This document shows, in pieces, positions 10,841 through 23,589 of a stretch of DNA of 64,000 nt. This stretch comes from Monomorium pharaonis (lineage: Eukaryota > Arthropoda > Insecta > Hymenoptera > Formicidae), in NCBI RefSeq assembly GCF_013373865.1, contig NC_050469.1:4706042-4770041 (forward strand). The letters are read 5' to 3'. A program made the translations under genes and the position numbers. Below the pieces are notes generated by a model. It searched no databases. It worked only from the letters and a program-made list of their open reading frames with translations, and was not told the origin of the DNA. The stretch's first letter is position 1. Each line of letters starts with the position of its first letter.

Positions 10841-11240
10841 GCGGGAAGGATGCAGTATGGAAGGAGGGGAATTATGTTTGGGGATATAGCAAGTGCCCGA
10901 CATGTGGGCCGCCCAGCGTTTCTCGGAACGAGTCATACGGACTTGTGGCCCTCAAGCCATATTGAAATCACGACCTCGTGGGATGCAATCCCGGTGGTGA
11001 AGGTCGAAAGCGTGCACGGGGGCCTCATGGGGGGATCCGGGGCCGTTCAGGCTAGAGAAACGCTAGGGATGACGTAAAAAGGAAGGGTTTTATTGGAAGG
11101 TCAGAGATAATGGACCAAGCGCGTCTTCCCCCACGCTTACTCAAACTTTCAAAAACCGCCCGAATTGCGTATGTGTGTGAATCGAAGAGAGGGAAACGCA
11201 GCAAATGTGTACTCGGACGACGGGCAGAATTCTTTATTAT
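10840..11240. other. GC-rich block of unknown nature
   Basis: This block stands out sharply from AT-rich surroundings and is G-rich on the plus strand (10850-11060, for example GGGGGCCTCATGGGGG). Frames of 75 and 87 codons occur on the plus strand but show no domain. It could be a fragment of a transposable element or a regulatory CpG block. Confidence 0.4.
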
Positions 11241-12800
11241 ACCCTCGAGACAAATAGGTACGATAAATTTCGGTATAAAACAGTATTATAAAAACTGTCT
11301 TATGCTATCTGAGAAAAGACATTTTTTAGTTTGCATTTACGTTTTTAAGGTTTTACTTTTGGTTTCTGTTTAAGAAATATCCAAAATATTATTTAAAATA
11401 TTATTTGCAAACGAAGTAGTATGCCAGTATTGGTAATCTTTCTGTAATATAATTGATTCTAGTTAATCGTCGTTTCTCACATACGTGCCACCGCGCTAAA
11501 TTGCTTTTCCAACTTCGCGTGAAGCGATGAAGGCACGTGCCAGCAGACGTGCTCCGTGTCCACGTGGAGGTCGGGACTGCAAGTGCTCACTCGTGCAGGT
11601 GCGATTGCAGGTACACGCTGCGGGGATATGAAAGTGAGAGTAACTTTACCGTTACTCCATCCACGTTCCGTTCAACTTGACCTACTATTTGTCTCGCGAT
11701 ATGATCTGACTCCTTGCATCTATAGCATTGCGTACCTTCATCTCATCTCCTTCATTTTCACTTTCCTCGAGGTCCACCTACGCGGCAGGATGTCGTTCAA
11801 GCTACCTGCACTCAGCAGGTAAAGTATTCCCGGATAACCGGGTCAAGTTCGTCCCGAGACTCGTAGGCCAGATAACAGGGCAGACACGGAAGTCTAGCTT
11901 AGTCACGGTCGCAATTGCGTTGAAGATATCTCCGCATTTTTTCATTAAACAGCCTAATGATATTTTCCCGCAGTGAAAAATTTCTTACTATGTAGAATAA
12001 AAAAAAAAATATATATTTGCATAACGTTATAAAATCATAATATATTTGTAAAACGTTGAATTATGACAAAATACATACCATACGTATAAGTTATCGCATA
12101 TACACACATGAATTAAATTGATACAAATATGATTAATACAACATTGTTCAAGAGAGACATTAGAACTTAAAAATATTAAAAGTGCACTAATCTTAAAAAT
12201 AAAAAGAATATCAAGATAATAATGAAATTGTTTAAATTGATTAAAAATTGCAAAAAACTTAGGACTTAATTTTCTTTTAGTTTGCTTGTTCAAAATTATT
12301 TCCTCTATATGTTGCGGGCGTGCAACCTGTTTCGAGGTCATTAGGAAATTTTTGACAGCATGGCATTACCCGCTCACTGACATAATCTGGGTAAGGTCGT
12401 GAACATTAGGTGTTACGAGATACTAAGAGTCATTGACCGAGGTCAAGCACACAAAAGTTTCGTTCGATACACTCGAAGTAGACGAACCTTGACGGCCCAC
12501 AGTTCCGAAAACGATTACCGTATATTTGTTGTCGCGAGGCCGTTCCATTCAAATACCTTGTATACGTGTAAGCATTTTCGTTATAATCCGCTGTATTCAG
12601 TGTGCGTAATCGCATATTCACAAATCGCAAGAGCGCAGAATGCAAATCTTTTTTTTAAATTTTGATAAATATTAATTTTATACATATTTTAATTTTATTT
12701 TTATACTGTAGCTACGTTATAAAAATTTCAGTGCTACTATTATTGTTATGTCAAGTTTTCATCTTAGCCGTTTAATATAAAAGGTTATGATAATAAAAAT

Positions 12801-12839
<39 letters not shown>

Positions 12840-13420
12840 CTATTTTAATTAATAATTTTTTATTTTATCGAAATTAATATTCTGTTCTTATTTGTTGTTC
12901 TCTTATTTTTTTCTTAAAATATTTTTTATTTATCTCTTTATTTTTCCACAGAATTTTATATTTATCTAAATATTCTTGTATATTTTTGATGTATTACACT
13001 TCGACTACTTTATTTTTGCGAGTTATTTTAGATGCATCACTAAACTCTATTTTCGTATAATTTGCGTACAAACAAATAGATAAGTCAAAATATATTCACG
13101 TTCTAAATCAATAATGTACTAATATTTAGAAAACGATTATTAACTAAATGATATTTCTTTATAATAAGTTAATGGATATTTACAAACTCATCTAATATAA
13201 ACATGGTCAGACAGTAACAATTTTATTTAATATTTTATCTATATTTTTGCTTAATATCGAAATTTAAAGTGCACGGATTAATTGAAAAAAAGCTATTACC
13301 TATTTTTATGTTACGAACATGTGAAGTTGATGTCTCTTGTATGTTCAAATCACTTTTTATATTTAATTGTCAGAACTTTTTAAACTGTCAGGAGATAGTT
13401 TAGAACTCAAGGGAGAAGAG
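11240..13420. other. AT-rich intergenic stretch with a (TA)n microsatellite
   Basis: No gene is supported. 11500-11900 and 12390-12650 are somewhat richer in CpG. An (AT)n microsatellite lies at 12804-12837. Confidence 0.5.
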
Positions 13421-13424
13421 TCTA

Positions 13425-13860
13425 TCAATTATATCGAAATTCTGAAAACGAGATGCCAACTCCACTGAGGTAACGCGCGGTGGTCCTTGCGAAAATTAAA
13501 TTGCAAAAGTCGAGGGTATGGAAGTCCAATAGGGGTATCAATAGACTTGCATAGGTTGTCACGAATCGGGTTATGACCGGAAGCGAGCGAAATGGCGAAC
13601 GAAACTTGTCCGGCGCGCAGGCTATTGAGGAAGAGGAGCCAATCACAGTCCAATTCATGAAAAGGAAAATTAAATTTTGTTGAAGCGAGCTCACAGAATG
13701 ACATCGTAATGTCAGCTACGTGCGCAATATACATACATATAGGCTGCGGCTTTTTTTCGGGAACTGACCCGATGCGCCCGAAATCAAGCAGTTTCTCGAT
13801 TGAGAACGGCGCCGTAATATCCCCGACAAATCGAAACTGGTAGGATCTCAATATTCTTAT
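13425..13860 (-). other. Open 140-codon minus-strand frame, unassigned
   Basis: A continuous frame of 140 codons runs on the minus strand (13851-13429) through a locally GC-richer block, and a second minus frame is also open over 89 codons. I recognise no domain. There is no signal peptide, no TATA box and no clear splice sites. Two long overlapping frames on the same strand suggest composition rather than selection. A decayed transposon fragment is possible. Confidence 0.2.
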
Positions 13861-16640
13861 TTTTTAACAACTGCAAATATTTCTCTGGCATTCATATAAT
13901 ATTATAAAATATAATAAATAACTGTTGTAATTTAATTATATGACTGTTAATGATGATTCGCAGAAAACGTGCGGTTTTTTTTTACAAATTTTGCATTTTC
14001 TATGGAACATGAAACTCTTTTGTTTAGTGCTATAGATATAGTAATATTAATTAACATTTGTATCTGAAAACTGGAATATAAGTAAATGACAACGAGTAAA
14101 ATTATTTGTACTGTGAAATGATTTCAACAAGCAACCAGTTTAATGAAAATTGAGATTGATATCATCTCTTGCATGAATTGATTGCAGTCGGCCGGAAATA
14201 GAGACCTATAAATATCTGATCTGAAATTTTATTTGTGTACACGATCGTAATAAAACTGTTTGGCAATATATATTTGCAAATCTACGTTTGTAATAAATCG
14301 CTTAGTCCGTTTAACGATTATTTCCCAAGTGCTGCGCCAATGCATGCGTTAATTTACTCGCGTTTGATATACGTATCTCGTACATCGCTAAACTCACTAG
14401 CGGTAATTAATACGTTTCAAAAGTTTAACGTCGTTAAGGTAATTTCGACCTTCCGGCATAATCGGTATATTCGTGGAAGATTAATCGTTTTGACACATGT
14501 GCCAGACCGCCTCATCGCCTCGCGGCAAGGAAACAGCGCGCTTCATATAAATATAAAACTTGTTAAGAGATAATCAGGAGCCTCCATTAACTTTAATAAA
14601 GTATTTAAGGGAACGTTAATGGAACTCACCGCTGGTACACTGCGGTACCGACGAAATAATAAGTCGCGAGTAGCGTTGGTCGACAATATAATGCACGAAC
14701 GAAAATCCGTTTAACAATTTAAGCGACGCCCGGGGAGCGGTTCATTGAGCGCATTCAATCGCATTTGTACACACAAAAAGCTTTGATTAAATGGCGATAC
14801 ACATGTATCTGACGCACGTGCATGCCGCGAATACATCTCCGCACGTTGCGCATATCAGCGCGATATTTCCATTGATTTCGATCGCAAACCGCGAACGCAG
14901 CTTTCGATCGGCCACGAGAACTTTTTGCACGAAACCATATTGGAGTTTATGAAAGTCTGACGACAGAATTGCATTTTATGAAAGTCGCGTGGAAATCCCA
15001 TTGTGCATGGGATACAAAGTATATAGGTTCAAAGAAACGCATTGGTGTTAATCTATTATCATGCTATATATCGTAATTTGAGAGATTTAGTAGTTAATTA
15101 CGAACAGCAGTTTCGATAAGTATCTAGGAATAAAGAAATATCTGTCGATTTAATTTTCTCTTTTTTGATTTAGTTACAAGAACGACTTGGTGGGTAGTGT
15201 GTCACAAGTGTTACACGTTATAGTTGTATTTTACATACATGCATACATACACACACACACATGTGTAATATCAGGTGCAATGCAGCATGCACTTGCGTTA
15301 CATATATCTCGGTGGATTTTGTGAACGTAGTTTCGATTAAGCTATGCATATTGTGCGCATCCGAAACGAATTATATCGGCATTTTTTAGAATTTATTATT
15401 CTTTCCGTGCAGTTTTTGTACAGGGGCAATTGGGGCTCGCGCAATAATTTACCGAAACGACGGTTTGCGTGATACTTACACAGAATGTACCATTGCTCGC
15501 ACGTATTATTGTTCATCCAATAATCGGCATAGTGATCAGGCAACCTATTTTTTTTTTTTTTATTCAAAACAATTATTTAACACTACGATTGATATTTAAA
15601 GCAACTTTTTTAAGATAGTATCTTAAAGTAAGTCCACTTTGAAATAAATGTGAGGGGAAATTTTCGGCAGTTTGTTTGCATCATTGAAGCTTCAATGATT
15701 CTTTAATTTGCAATTGCTTTGTATGCAAATTCTTGGACATTCTGTGCCCTCTCCTAAAGAATCGGTGTATAATACTGTGACATTGGTATGCAGTGACAGT
15801 GGCGCCTACAACTTCAGTGTCACGAAGATAAACTGCAAATGCGGTTTGACATCGACCTAGTCCCCCTGGCCTGGAAAGATGATCGCGTAATCAGTATCGC
15901 CGCCTCTCGTCCTTATCAGTGTGACAAACGAGGATGGAAAATATCGACTCGCTGAGAGACACGGCGAGCAAACCGACTGCATAAGCGGAATATTTACATA
16001 CGCCACGGGATATCTGTCTACAAGGTTGGCCGGTATTCTACGAGATCACTGATGAGAATAAAACAAAAAGTCAGGAAGCAGCCGCGCTTGTAGCTCGATC
16101 GCTCCGAAAATATCATCTTGACAAAGTAGGACGAAATAGCATATGGCGAATCTTGATAAATTGTTGATTACTACTGGAAATGTTTAACACACATTGTTGC
16201 TTTTGGTGAAAAATTTTTCGGTTACCCCGCTGATCATTTCACCAGGCAGTTCTGACTGCGCCAATATATCCGTTTCGTATCGACGCAACAATCAGCTCTA
16301 ACACCGGCAATATTGAACGCGGTCCGACCACGTTGAAAAACCTTGTGTAACGCAAACAACGATGTTGATACATTACCTAAATTAATATCGAATATGATTA
16401 TGACGCGGCAGATCATGCTCCGCGACCGAAAATGTTTGCGCGTCGAATTAATTGGCTTGCTCGCCCGTGGAAACTGCCATTATCACTGCTTTCTCAAATC
16501 TGAAATCACGTCGAAATCGCAGTCAGGTTATTCATGACCTTACGGTTACAAAAGTATGAGCGAGATTACACGGAAAGGTACTTCGAGAGTATTTCAAGTG
16601 CAAACAAAACTACGAAAAATTGCATGCGGAAGAGAGGGAC
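13860..16640. other. Intergenic DNA with a CpG-richer centre
   Basis: No gene is supported. 14580-15000 and 15760-16500 are richer in CpG than their flanks. A short CA tract lies at 15249-15260. Frames are short and featureless. Confidence 0.45.
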
Positions 16641-16655
16641 GGAAGGGAGAGGAGG

Positions 16656-17085
16656 TCTCTCTCTCTCTCTCTCTCGCAGTGTACTCGTATCCAGTTCAAC
16701 GCGCAAGGAACACAGTGTGCGGAATGGATTATACCTCCGCAAAGTCAAATAAGCTTATATCGCTCGAATAGTGCCGTCGCTACGACGACGACGACGACGA
16801 CGAGTGCGGCAGCGACCCCGCGAACGAGAGCTTTATCCTGGGAGCTTTCATCCCTTTCTATCGGATGCTGCGCGCTCGCGCGTACCAATGCACGTGCGCA
16901 TGCACGTGCACGCTCACGTACACGCCGCGTGATCTGTATCATGGAACGGATTAAAGAAACGTGCTGGGATTGCACGTGCTTTGCCGTTATTACGCCGGGT
17001 TCTCTCAGAGCCGGGCCTAAAATGATCTGTACAAACACATTCCTCGATATTGAACAGAATGCCACGCGATTTGCGATTGAAATGT
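16656..17085. repeat. (CT)n and (ACG)n microsatellites in a GC-rich block
   Basis: (TC)n at 16656-16674 and (CGA)n at 16781-16803 lie in a block that is CpG-rich to about 17085. Opposing frames of 155 codons (plus) and 121 codons (minus) overlap here. Both run through the microsatellites, so I treat them as artefacts. Confidence 0.75.
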
Positions 17086-17289
17086 AATTTTGATTTAAGC
17101 CGTAAGACACGAAGGTTTTGATTCTGCGAACGGATATAGAGATTATTACTATTTAAATAGATTTGCGTTGACATGAGTTTATTTTAATCACCAATATTTC
17201 ATGATATGGACACTAATTTATGATTATTATAATTTAAATTAGCAACAAAATAATACGATTTATTAATTTTGTTAAAATCTGTTAAATTT

Positions 17290-18165
17290 AACATATATTG
17301 CATGTCCCAAACGGTGCACCCAACTTTTGGCGTTAATTTAACATAAGATGAATATTTTAGAAAATAATGTAAATATTACGTAAAAAATTAACATTTTGAC
17401 ACAATTTTCTAAGCAAATTGTAGAAGCATGTTCCTTCAATAAAACTAGCATTTATTATACATATTAACATACATGTACACTTTATCCATTTATTTACTTA
17501 ACATTTATGTTTTAAAGTCATATTATTATTTGTTCATTTATCTACAAATTATTTTAACAAAGAAATGTTGAATATAAATTTAACACAATATATTCAAATA
17601 GTATTCTAATTAAAAATTTAACATAAAAATGTTAAGAAGTTTTAATATAAATACAAAATCTTTGCTGTTATATAAATTTTTGAAATTATTTAGTTTATGA
17701 AATTTTTCGAGGAAGTATAATAATTTTTATTGTGATTTTTAGTATTTGTAGATAAGTACAAAAGTAAACATCTTTGTATTTAAATTTTTTGTATTGAATT
17801 TTTTACATATCTAAGCGTTAATAAAATGATTATTATTAACGCTTAGATAACACAATTTATGGGTAAACAAATAAATAACAAAAATAATGTAACTTTAAAA
17901 TATAAATTTCAAGATTAATGAAACATATGTATTAACATAATTTTACTGAAGAAATATATTTTTACATTGTTTTCGAATTGTGTTGAAGTTACACGTTTTG
18001 TGTTTTATAATATTTATGTCGCTTTCTAACACATTTATCTTGTGTTAATTAACACAAAATTTTAAAAAGACCTTTTGAAATATTTGGTATACATAAATAT
18101 ATTTGATATATATAAAAATACATAACATATATGTTAATTTAACATAAAATTTTGAACTGTGTACA
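17290..18165. mobile_element. Probable degenerate DNA transposon with TTAACAT motifs
   Basis: About 0.9 kb of very AT-rich DNA holds many copies of TTAACAT/ATGTTAA and AACACA motifs in both orientations. The left end reads CACCCAACTTTTGGCGTTAA then TTTAACATAA. The right end, read on the minus strand, gives CACAGTTCAAAATTTTATG then TTAAATTAACAT. These could be diverged terminal inverted repeats with subterminal repeats, but no intact transposase frame or clear target duplication is visible. Confidence 0.45.
17809..17848. repeat. Perfect 16-bp stem hairpin inside the TTAACAT element
   Basis: ATCTAAGCGTTAATAA at 17809-17824 pairs with 17833-17848 around an 8-nt loop. It sits near the middle of the proposed transposon. 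Confidence 0.85.
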
Positions 18166-18179
18166 AATGCGAGAAATTG

Positions 18180-19850
18180 ATGCATTAGTGAGATAGATTT
18201 GCAGTAATCGAGTTGAGAGTTATTTCGGTAACATTTCGGGCATTGCGTCGCGCATTTCTACGCGAGATTTGTGCATGCTCGCGCACGCTAATTAGATATG
18301 TACAATAAAATGCGAATTTGCGAGCGCAAAGAGACCGGAATAGCTTCGAAGCGCACAACTCGCGATGTTGTGCTGCGTATATGCTTGTTCGATACGCGCG
18401 TTTACGCTTCTCAATTTCCATTGAGAAAGAGAGAGAGAGAGGGAGAGAGAGAGAGAGCGATGCTACTAGGCGAATACGAGAAGTTCTCCTTTGTACGCGT
18501 TCACGTATTGTTCAGCCGTCGAGACATCGAAGTATCCGAAGCGAGCGTTTGCCTCTCGTTCGAACGACTCCTCGACAAAAGGAGTCGCGAAACTTTGCAA
18601 GAGCGGATAACTTTAACGAGAGACAAATAAATAAATCATGTCAGCCAGCGCTGCCAGTCGGCTTTGAGGAGCACTCGTCGTTGGCCCTCTACCATTGTAA
18701 AGATTTATGTTTCCTCCCTTTATCTGTATACTCTCGAGACGGCACAGCGTCGCGCCCTGCTGTGTATGCGTGCGGGCCCGTGGACCATAAATTCGCGAGC
18801 GTCACCCCGATCGGAGTTAGGCCTCGAAACCTCGCATCCCTCATCGCTCGCAGATAGGATGAAATTTTATCTCCCGTGAAATTATGGCGTCTATGGAATA
18901 TCGCTTCCGATTAGAATATCATCTTGGGCATCTTAAGACGATGCTGGACTGCCTCTCAAACAGCATCCCCTTAAGATGCTCTACCGTCGCAACTTATATT
19001 TTCGATTTTGCTGGAACGAGAGGACGAGGCGTCGATGATGAATGAGGTGCGGTTGCGAATCGCTCGATATTTCCAACTTTTTAGTTTTCCCGTAATTGCA
19101 CATAAATTACTTCCATCCGCCACATATCTTTTTTTACTTTTAATTGTAGCGCGCTTCGAGTGAAGCTCGAGGGAAGTTCGAATGATCACGCGATGTCTCG
19201 TATGTACATTTTTTTTTTCGTCTCGTGCTCTTTTTATTCTCCGCCCGACACGAGAACTGCAGTTTTACTTTTCGGCTAACTGGTAGATCGGCGCGATTGT
19301 CATCTTTTAAACATGCTCCGCCGAACGCGCAATCAGCCGATTACGATGAACGGTCCCGAAAAGTATTAATACCCTCCACAATGAAACTTGTTTCGTGCGA
19401 GTCCAAAAATAACGGGACGGTGCTTTAGTTGCCGTGGGGGAGAGAGAGAGAGAGAGCTATGGCATTTGTGGCGAACGGAATAAAGCGCACCGACGAACGT
19501 GTTATTCACTGACGATGGTACGTTTCGAGTCCGAGACTTTTTTTTTTTGTACCGGTGTAGCGCCCCGCGTGCCGCGCGTTTACCCTCCTGCGCGCCGAAT
19601 CGAAATTAAACGGACTCACCCCTCCGTGCGGACGAACGTGCGATGCAGCGCGGGTAAGTGCAGCGCTTTCCGCGTTGCGTTCCATTACGATCGTTTCAGC
19701 AATTTTGTTCGACGCGCCCGCGTCCGTCGGTCGAACGTGTATGCGTGTGCACGAGGTAATGGCGGTTGTTGCGCGCCCGGTTTTATAGGACGCCATCGCC
19801 CGGTCACTGGTGCGTTAAGGCAACGGCTTCACTGATTTTCACAAAGGATT
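18180..19850. other. CpG-rich block with GA microsatellites, no supported gene
   Basis: The block is rich in CG, GCGC and TCG, with GA repeats at 18423-18457 and 19438-19455. Frames up to 179 codons on the plus strand read through the GA repeat and carry no domain. A donor-like GGGTAAGT at 19650-19657 could end an untranslated exon of a plus-strand gene, but nothing links to it. It may be a promoter or enhancer block. Confidence 0.35.
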
Positions 19851-21860
19851 TTTAATTCCACTGTAATCCACGCACCTCAACGATATCGGTATCCCGTCGG
19901 TGGCGCGCGATTTCGATGGTTTCATTAGTTTTTGAATATAACGTTACACAAAGTATTCGCGATATTCGGGAACGTCGCGGGAATGCAATATCTTTCATAT
20001 ACGTCGAAACCGGAACTTGCATCTCATAAATACGAATTATTAAATTATCGGTTTCCGTCGAATCGCACCGCACAGCGCAATGTGAATTTTACACTTCGTT
20101 TGTAAAATATTTTATTATTTAACGCGTATTATATTATACATACACAGAGGAACGAGTTATTTTCTTTTGCCAGTGCCAGAGAGACGCGAGTTATATCCTA
20201 ATGATAATGCAATTTGCTTATTCAAATGAAAAGCTAAACTTTTAGTATTAGTTAACTCCGCTAAAAACGAAATAAAAATATCTCAATATGTGATTAAGTG
20301 AAAACAATTATAGAGAAGTGCCGGTTAGAGCTACATCTTAAAGAGTTCTTAAATTTTTTGGATAAATTTATATAGAAACACAGTTAAACTGATTTAATAT
20401 AATAGTATATTAAATTAATAAACCATTTAATAATACTGATTTTAACAAACATTGTCTTTTAAGAAACACAACAAAAAATTTGTACGAAAATATTTAGCAT
20501 GCAACTTGAGGAAAATGTATATAAAGCCACGCAAGAAATATTAAGTATAAGCTTTAGGTCTGACTGTTTAGGATGATTCTCTGTTTAATTGTAAAAATGT
20601 CTCTTGTATAGAATTTCGTTGACGTGTAAAATTACGATGTATCAATTTTTGTGACTTACCAAAATTCCAAGACACTTGACTGAGAGAAATTTGTATTGTG
20701 TATTGCTGTTTGATGTGGAAAGAAGAGACTTTTCATTAATACCGCATATATCTTCGTGTGTTACTTACCTCATTCATTTACACATATGATTTAGCCATCT
20801 GTCTCTCTCCGTCGAAAGAAATCATTTTACTCGTGTCACGGCAAATTGGTAAAGTTTCCGCGTTTTAACGCCGGCGAGTTATCATCGCCGACGTTACCAC
20901 GTATAATTTGATATTCTGAGCGACACGGGTTGAGCCGAACCCTTCCCACCCCCCTTTATACATCCCTCCCTCGCTCACCTGAAGCTCGACACCAAGGGGT
21001 GAATTTTCAGCGGGTGGTCTTACAACGCAAAGGTCCTTCACGGATTTCACGTGACGAGCCAAGAAAATGGACGAATTAGCATTTAGAGCGCGATTTTACC
21101 GCGTACTCGCAAGCACCGCGCCGCTTCTGCCGCTTCTCGCTCTTATAGGGACGCTAGTTTAAGGAAATACGGGTATTCACTGAAGATATGCGAGCTAGAA
21201 ACTACGCTGACTACTTTGAAACATGATATAGATTTTGTTATTAAAGAGGTTTAATTCTCATCTGCTCAAGAATCCTTGATACGACTCTTATGGAGATTAA
21301 AATGCAAGTAATAAACTCGTATGTTATTGAAAATCTATACGTGAAATATTTATATATAAAATTTAGAATAAGAACAAAATTGCACTGTATAACTTTTATC
21401 TCGAGCTTATAATTTAAATTATATAGATTGTAATATTATTAAAGAATATCGTCTACAATTATAAAAATATCTTATAGAAATACGACAGAAATATATATAT
21501 ATATATATAAAGTACAAAATCTCTTTCATATGTAAGAGATATAGTAATAGTAAATATTTTTTATATAAGTTTTAAAAAATTAATATTATACGTCATAATA
21601 AAAATAAAAACATCTTTTATAATAGTTATAAAGTATATAAAAATAAAAACAATGAAAACTTACATCTTAAAAATTTATCCATGGAATATGGATATTTTTT
21701 TACATTTGTTTTAGAAATTCTTATTAGAATTTTTTGTTTTTGATCGCTGCTACTTTATACACATAATTATCTGTATTTCTACATAAAATTTTCAATATTT
21801 TTCCAATCTTAAGATTGAATTTTCAATGCAATTCTTAGTGCGATCACAATTTTCGACTCG
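19850..21860. other. AT-rich intergenic stretch
   Basis: No gene is supported. 20820-21140 is CpG-richer and G/C-skewed. A donor-like CAG-GTGAGC on the minus strand (exon side ending at 20981) follows a short open segment, but no acceptor or family is recognisable. An (AT)n tract is at 21490-21509. Confidence 0.45.
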
Positions 21861-22450
21861 CTTTCCGACTCATCTTCTATTACTCTTTGTCTTCCGAATT
21901 GATCGCTCTGCGAATATTAGGTCCATCCCCGCTGCATTTCGCGCGGACGAGTGATGGCGTGTGGCAGCGCTTGCACTCTCGATCACGTATGTCCTCGGGT
22001 ATATCTTTCGCGCTTTCTGACGTGCGCGTCCCGGCGGGAAGTGGGAAAATAAATAAATGACGAGCGATTCCCGCGGGTGGCTCCTAGCCCGGACGAGGCA
22101 AGGAGCAATTTCTGTGTAGATAGCGCGAGAATTATGGCCCCTCGCGAGGCGACGGAGGTTTAAGCCCTCCCCGGGTGTTCCTAGCCTTACAACTCCGTAA
22201 TTTTTACCCTCCGAGAAGTTAAGAGTAATTTACTAGCTCCACGTAGGCGTTATTCGAGAACGTCCTTCTCGGGAACGAAGGCGCCGAGCGTTTCGTAGCT
22301 TCGCCCTTGTTAATTGTCTACCTCTGATGAACTTGATTTTCAGCGGGGACAGAACGTTGCGGTGAGATAAATGTCGGCAATATCGCAACAAAGATCGCTA
22401 TTCGTTCCCCGACTCTTAATAAGGGGACGTGTTTAATTGTGGATGGTAGA
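21860..22450. other. CpG-rich block, no gene
   Basis: This is a GC-richer island between AT-rich flanks with no open frame of note on either strand. A regulatory role is possible but not shown. Confidence 0.4.
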
Positions 22451-23240
22451 CGGTGAACTTTTGAAGAATTAATACAATAACCAAGTAAAGTTTGACAACG
22501 ACGGATAAATGACGCGGTAACGTTTAAGTAGGTAAGGGAGTTTAACTGATGCGATGTAACGCACGATAATTTAACATTAAATAGCTATTTCCTTGAAATA
22601 TAGTTAGTTCACACGAAACACGTGACTTACGATCCGATGTAAGGAAGTCACAGCCAGACTTAGAATTCTTCCCTCTGCGATTTCTAATCATTCAATCTGC
22701 TATGTAAAATGTAATTTTTCTATTTTATAACACAGAATACAATTTTAGTACTTGTGTGGAATAAACGTTACACATGTTCTCGCATTTTACTCGCATCGAA
22801 CTTTGCACCATCTATTCTTGACTCTTTTTATTATAATACATAATGTTCAAGAAAGATGATGCAATGTATTACCGTTTCGAAGTTTATTGTTAAATCTGCT
22901 CTGACGTACGCGTGCAAGAGAAGATAACACGAGACTTTAAACTGCATATTCTTGAAGTTGCTCTTTATGGATGCTCTTCGCAAAAGGTTGGACAAGATAA
23001 CGCGAAAGAAAAAAGAGATAATTCGTATCTAAATTTACTTAAGCTTAAACAACTAGAGAACATAAATAATAACATAAATTACAATTTGGGTAGATTTTAA
23101 TAATAAATGCACTCCTTGTATTAATAGTGAGCAATTGCTAATAATTTTGGCAAACCTTAATAGAATCTTTATTAAATTGATATTGATATCGTCGAAACGT
23201 TATTATAGTTTGCTTTACTTTAGAACAACGTGTGACGTTA
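22450..23240. other. AT-rich intergenic stretch
   Basis: Nothing recognisable. A 62-codon plus frame at 22912-23100 has no features. Confidence 0.5.
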
Positions 23241-23249
23241 GTAGTAAGT

Positions 23250-23580
23250 AGTAATAATAGAAGCGGGTCGGACTGCATCCCTAGACGTCACCTAGATCTA
23301 CAAAGTTCCTTTGTGACCTCTCTGCGGCCTGTTCCTTCCGCTAAGTTATCAGTTTCACCTCAGTGTTGTATATTGAGTAACTGTTCAACCACTTTTTCCT
23401 TGAACTTGACAACTCCTAGGTCCGTTACAGCCCTCGGGTTTCTTTTAAGCTTAACACAGCTCCAAGTTCCTAGTCTATACTTCAAACCTAGTTTCCCTAG
23501 TTTCTCTTCAATTTCTCTTAGTTGCCTAGACTATAATCAGCTCTCTCTCCCCAAGGCCTGGTGCATTTAAGGCCTGACGC
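23250..23580 (-). pseudogene. Possible decayed transposable-element ORF fragment
   Basis: On the minus strand a largely open reading (about 23505-23360) gives a charged, coding-like segment: it starts EEKLGKLGLKYRLGTW and contains FKEKVVEQLLN. In-frame stops lie on both sides and further charged sequence follows. CTAG occurs unusually often. The plus strand is also open for 112 codons but reads as serine/leucine-rich low-complexity sequence. I cannot name the element. It would be a remnant of a retrotransposon-type ORF, if anything. Confidence 0.25.
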
Positions 23581-23589
23581 AGCTTTCGG

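Noticed and set aside
13429..13851. 140-codon minus-strand frame as a gene
   Set aside because: Two frames are open on the same strand and no domain, promoter or splice signals were found. Listed only as an unassigned open frame.
20981..21062. Short minus-strand open segment ending at CAG-GTGAGC (includes RPPAENSPLGVELQ)
   Set aside because: The donor is good but no acceptor with a pyrimidine tract precedes it and no neighbouring exon matches in phase.
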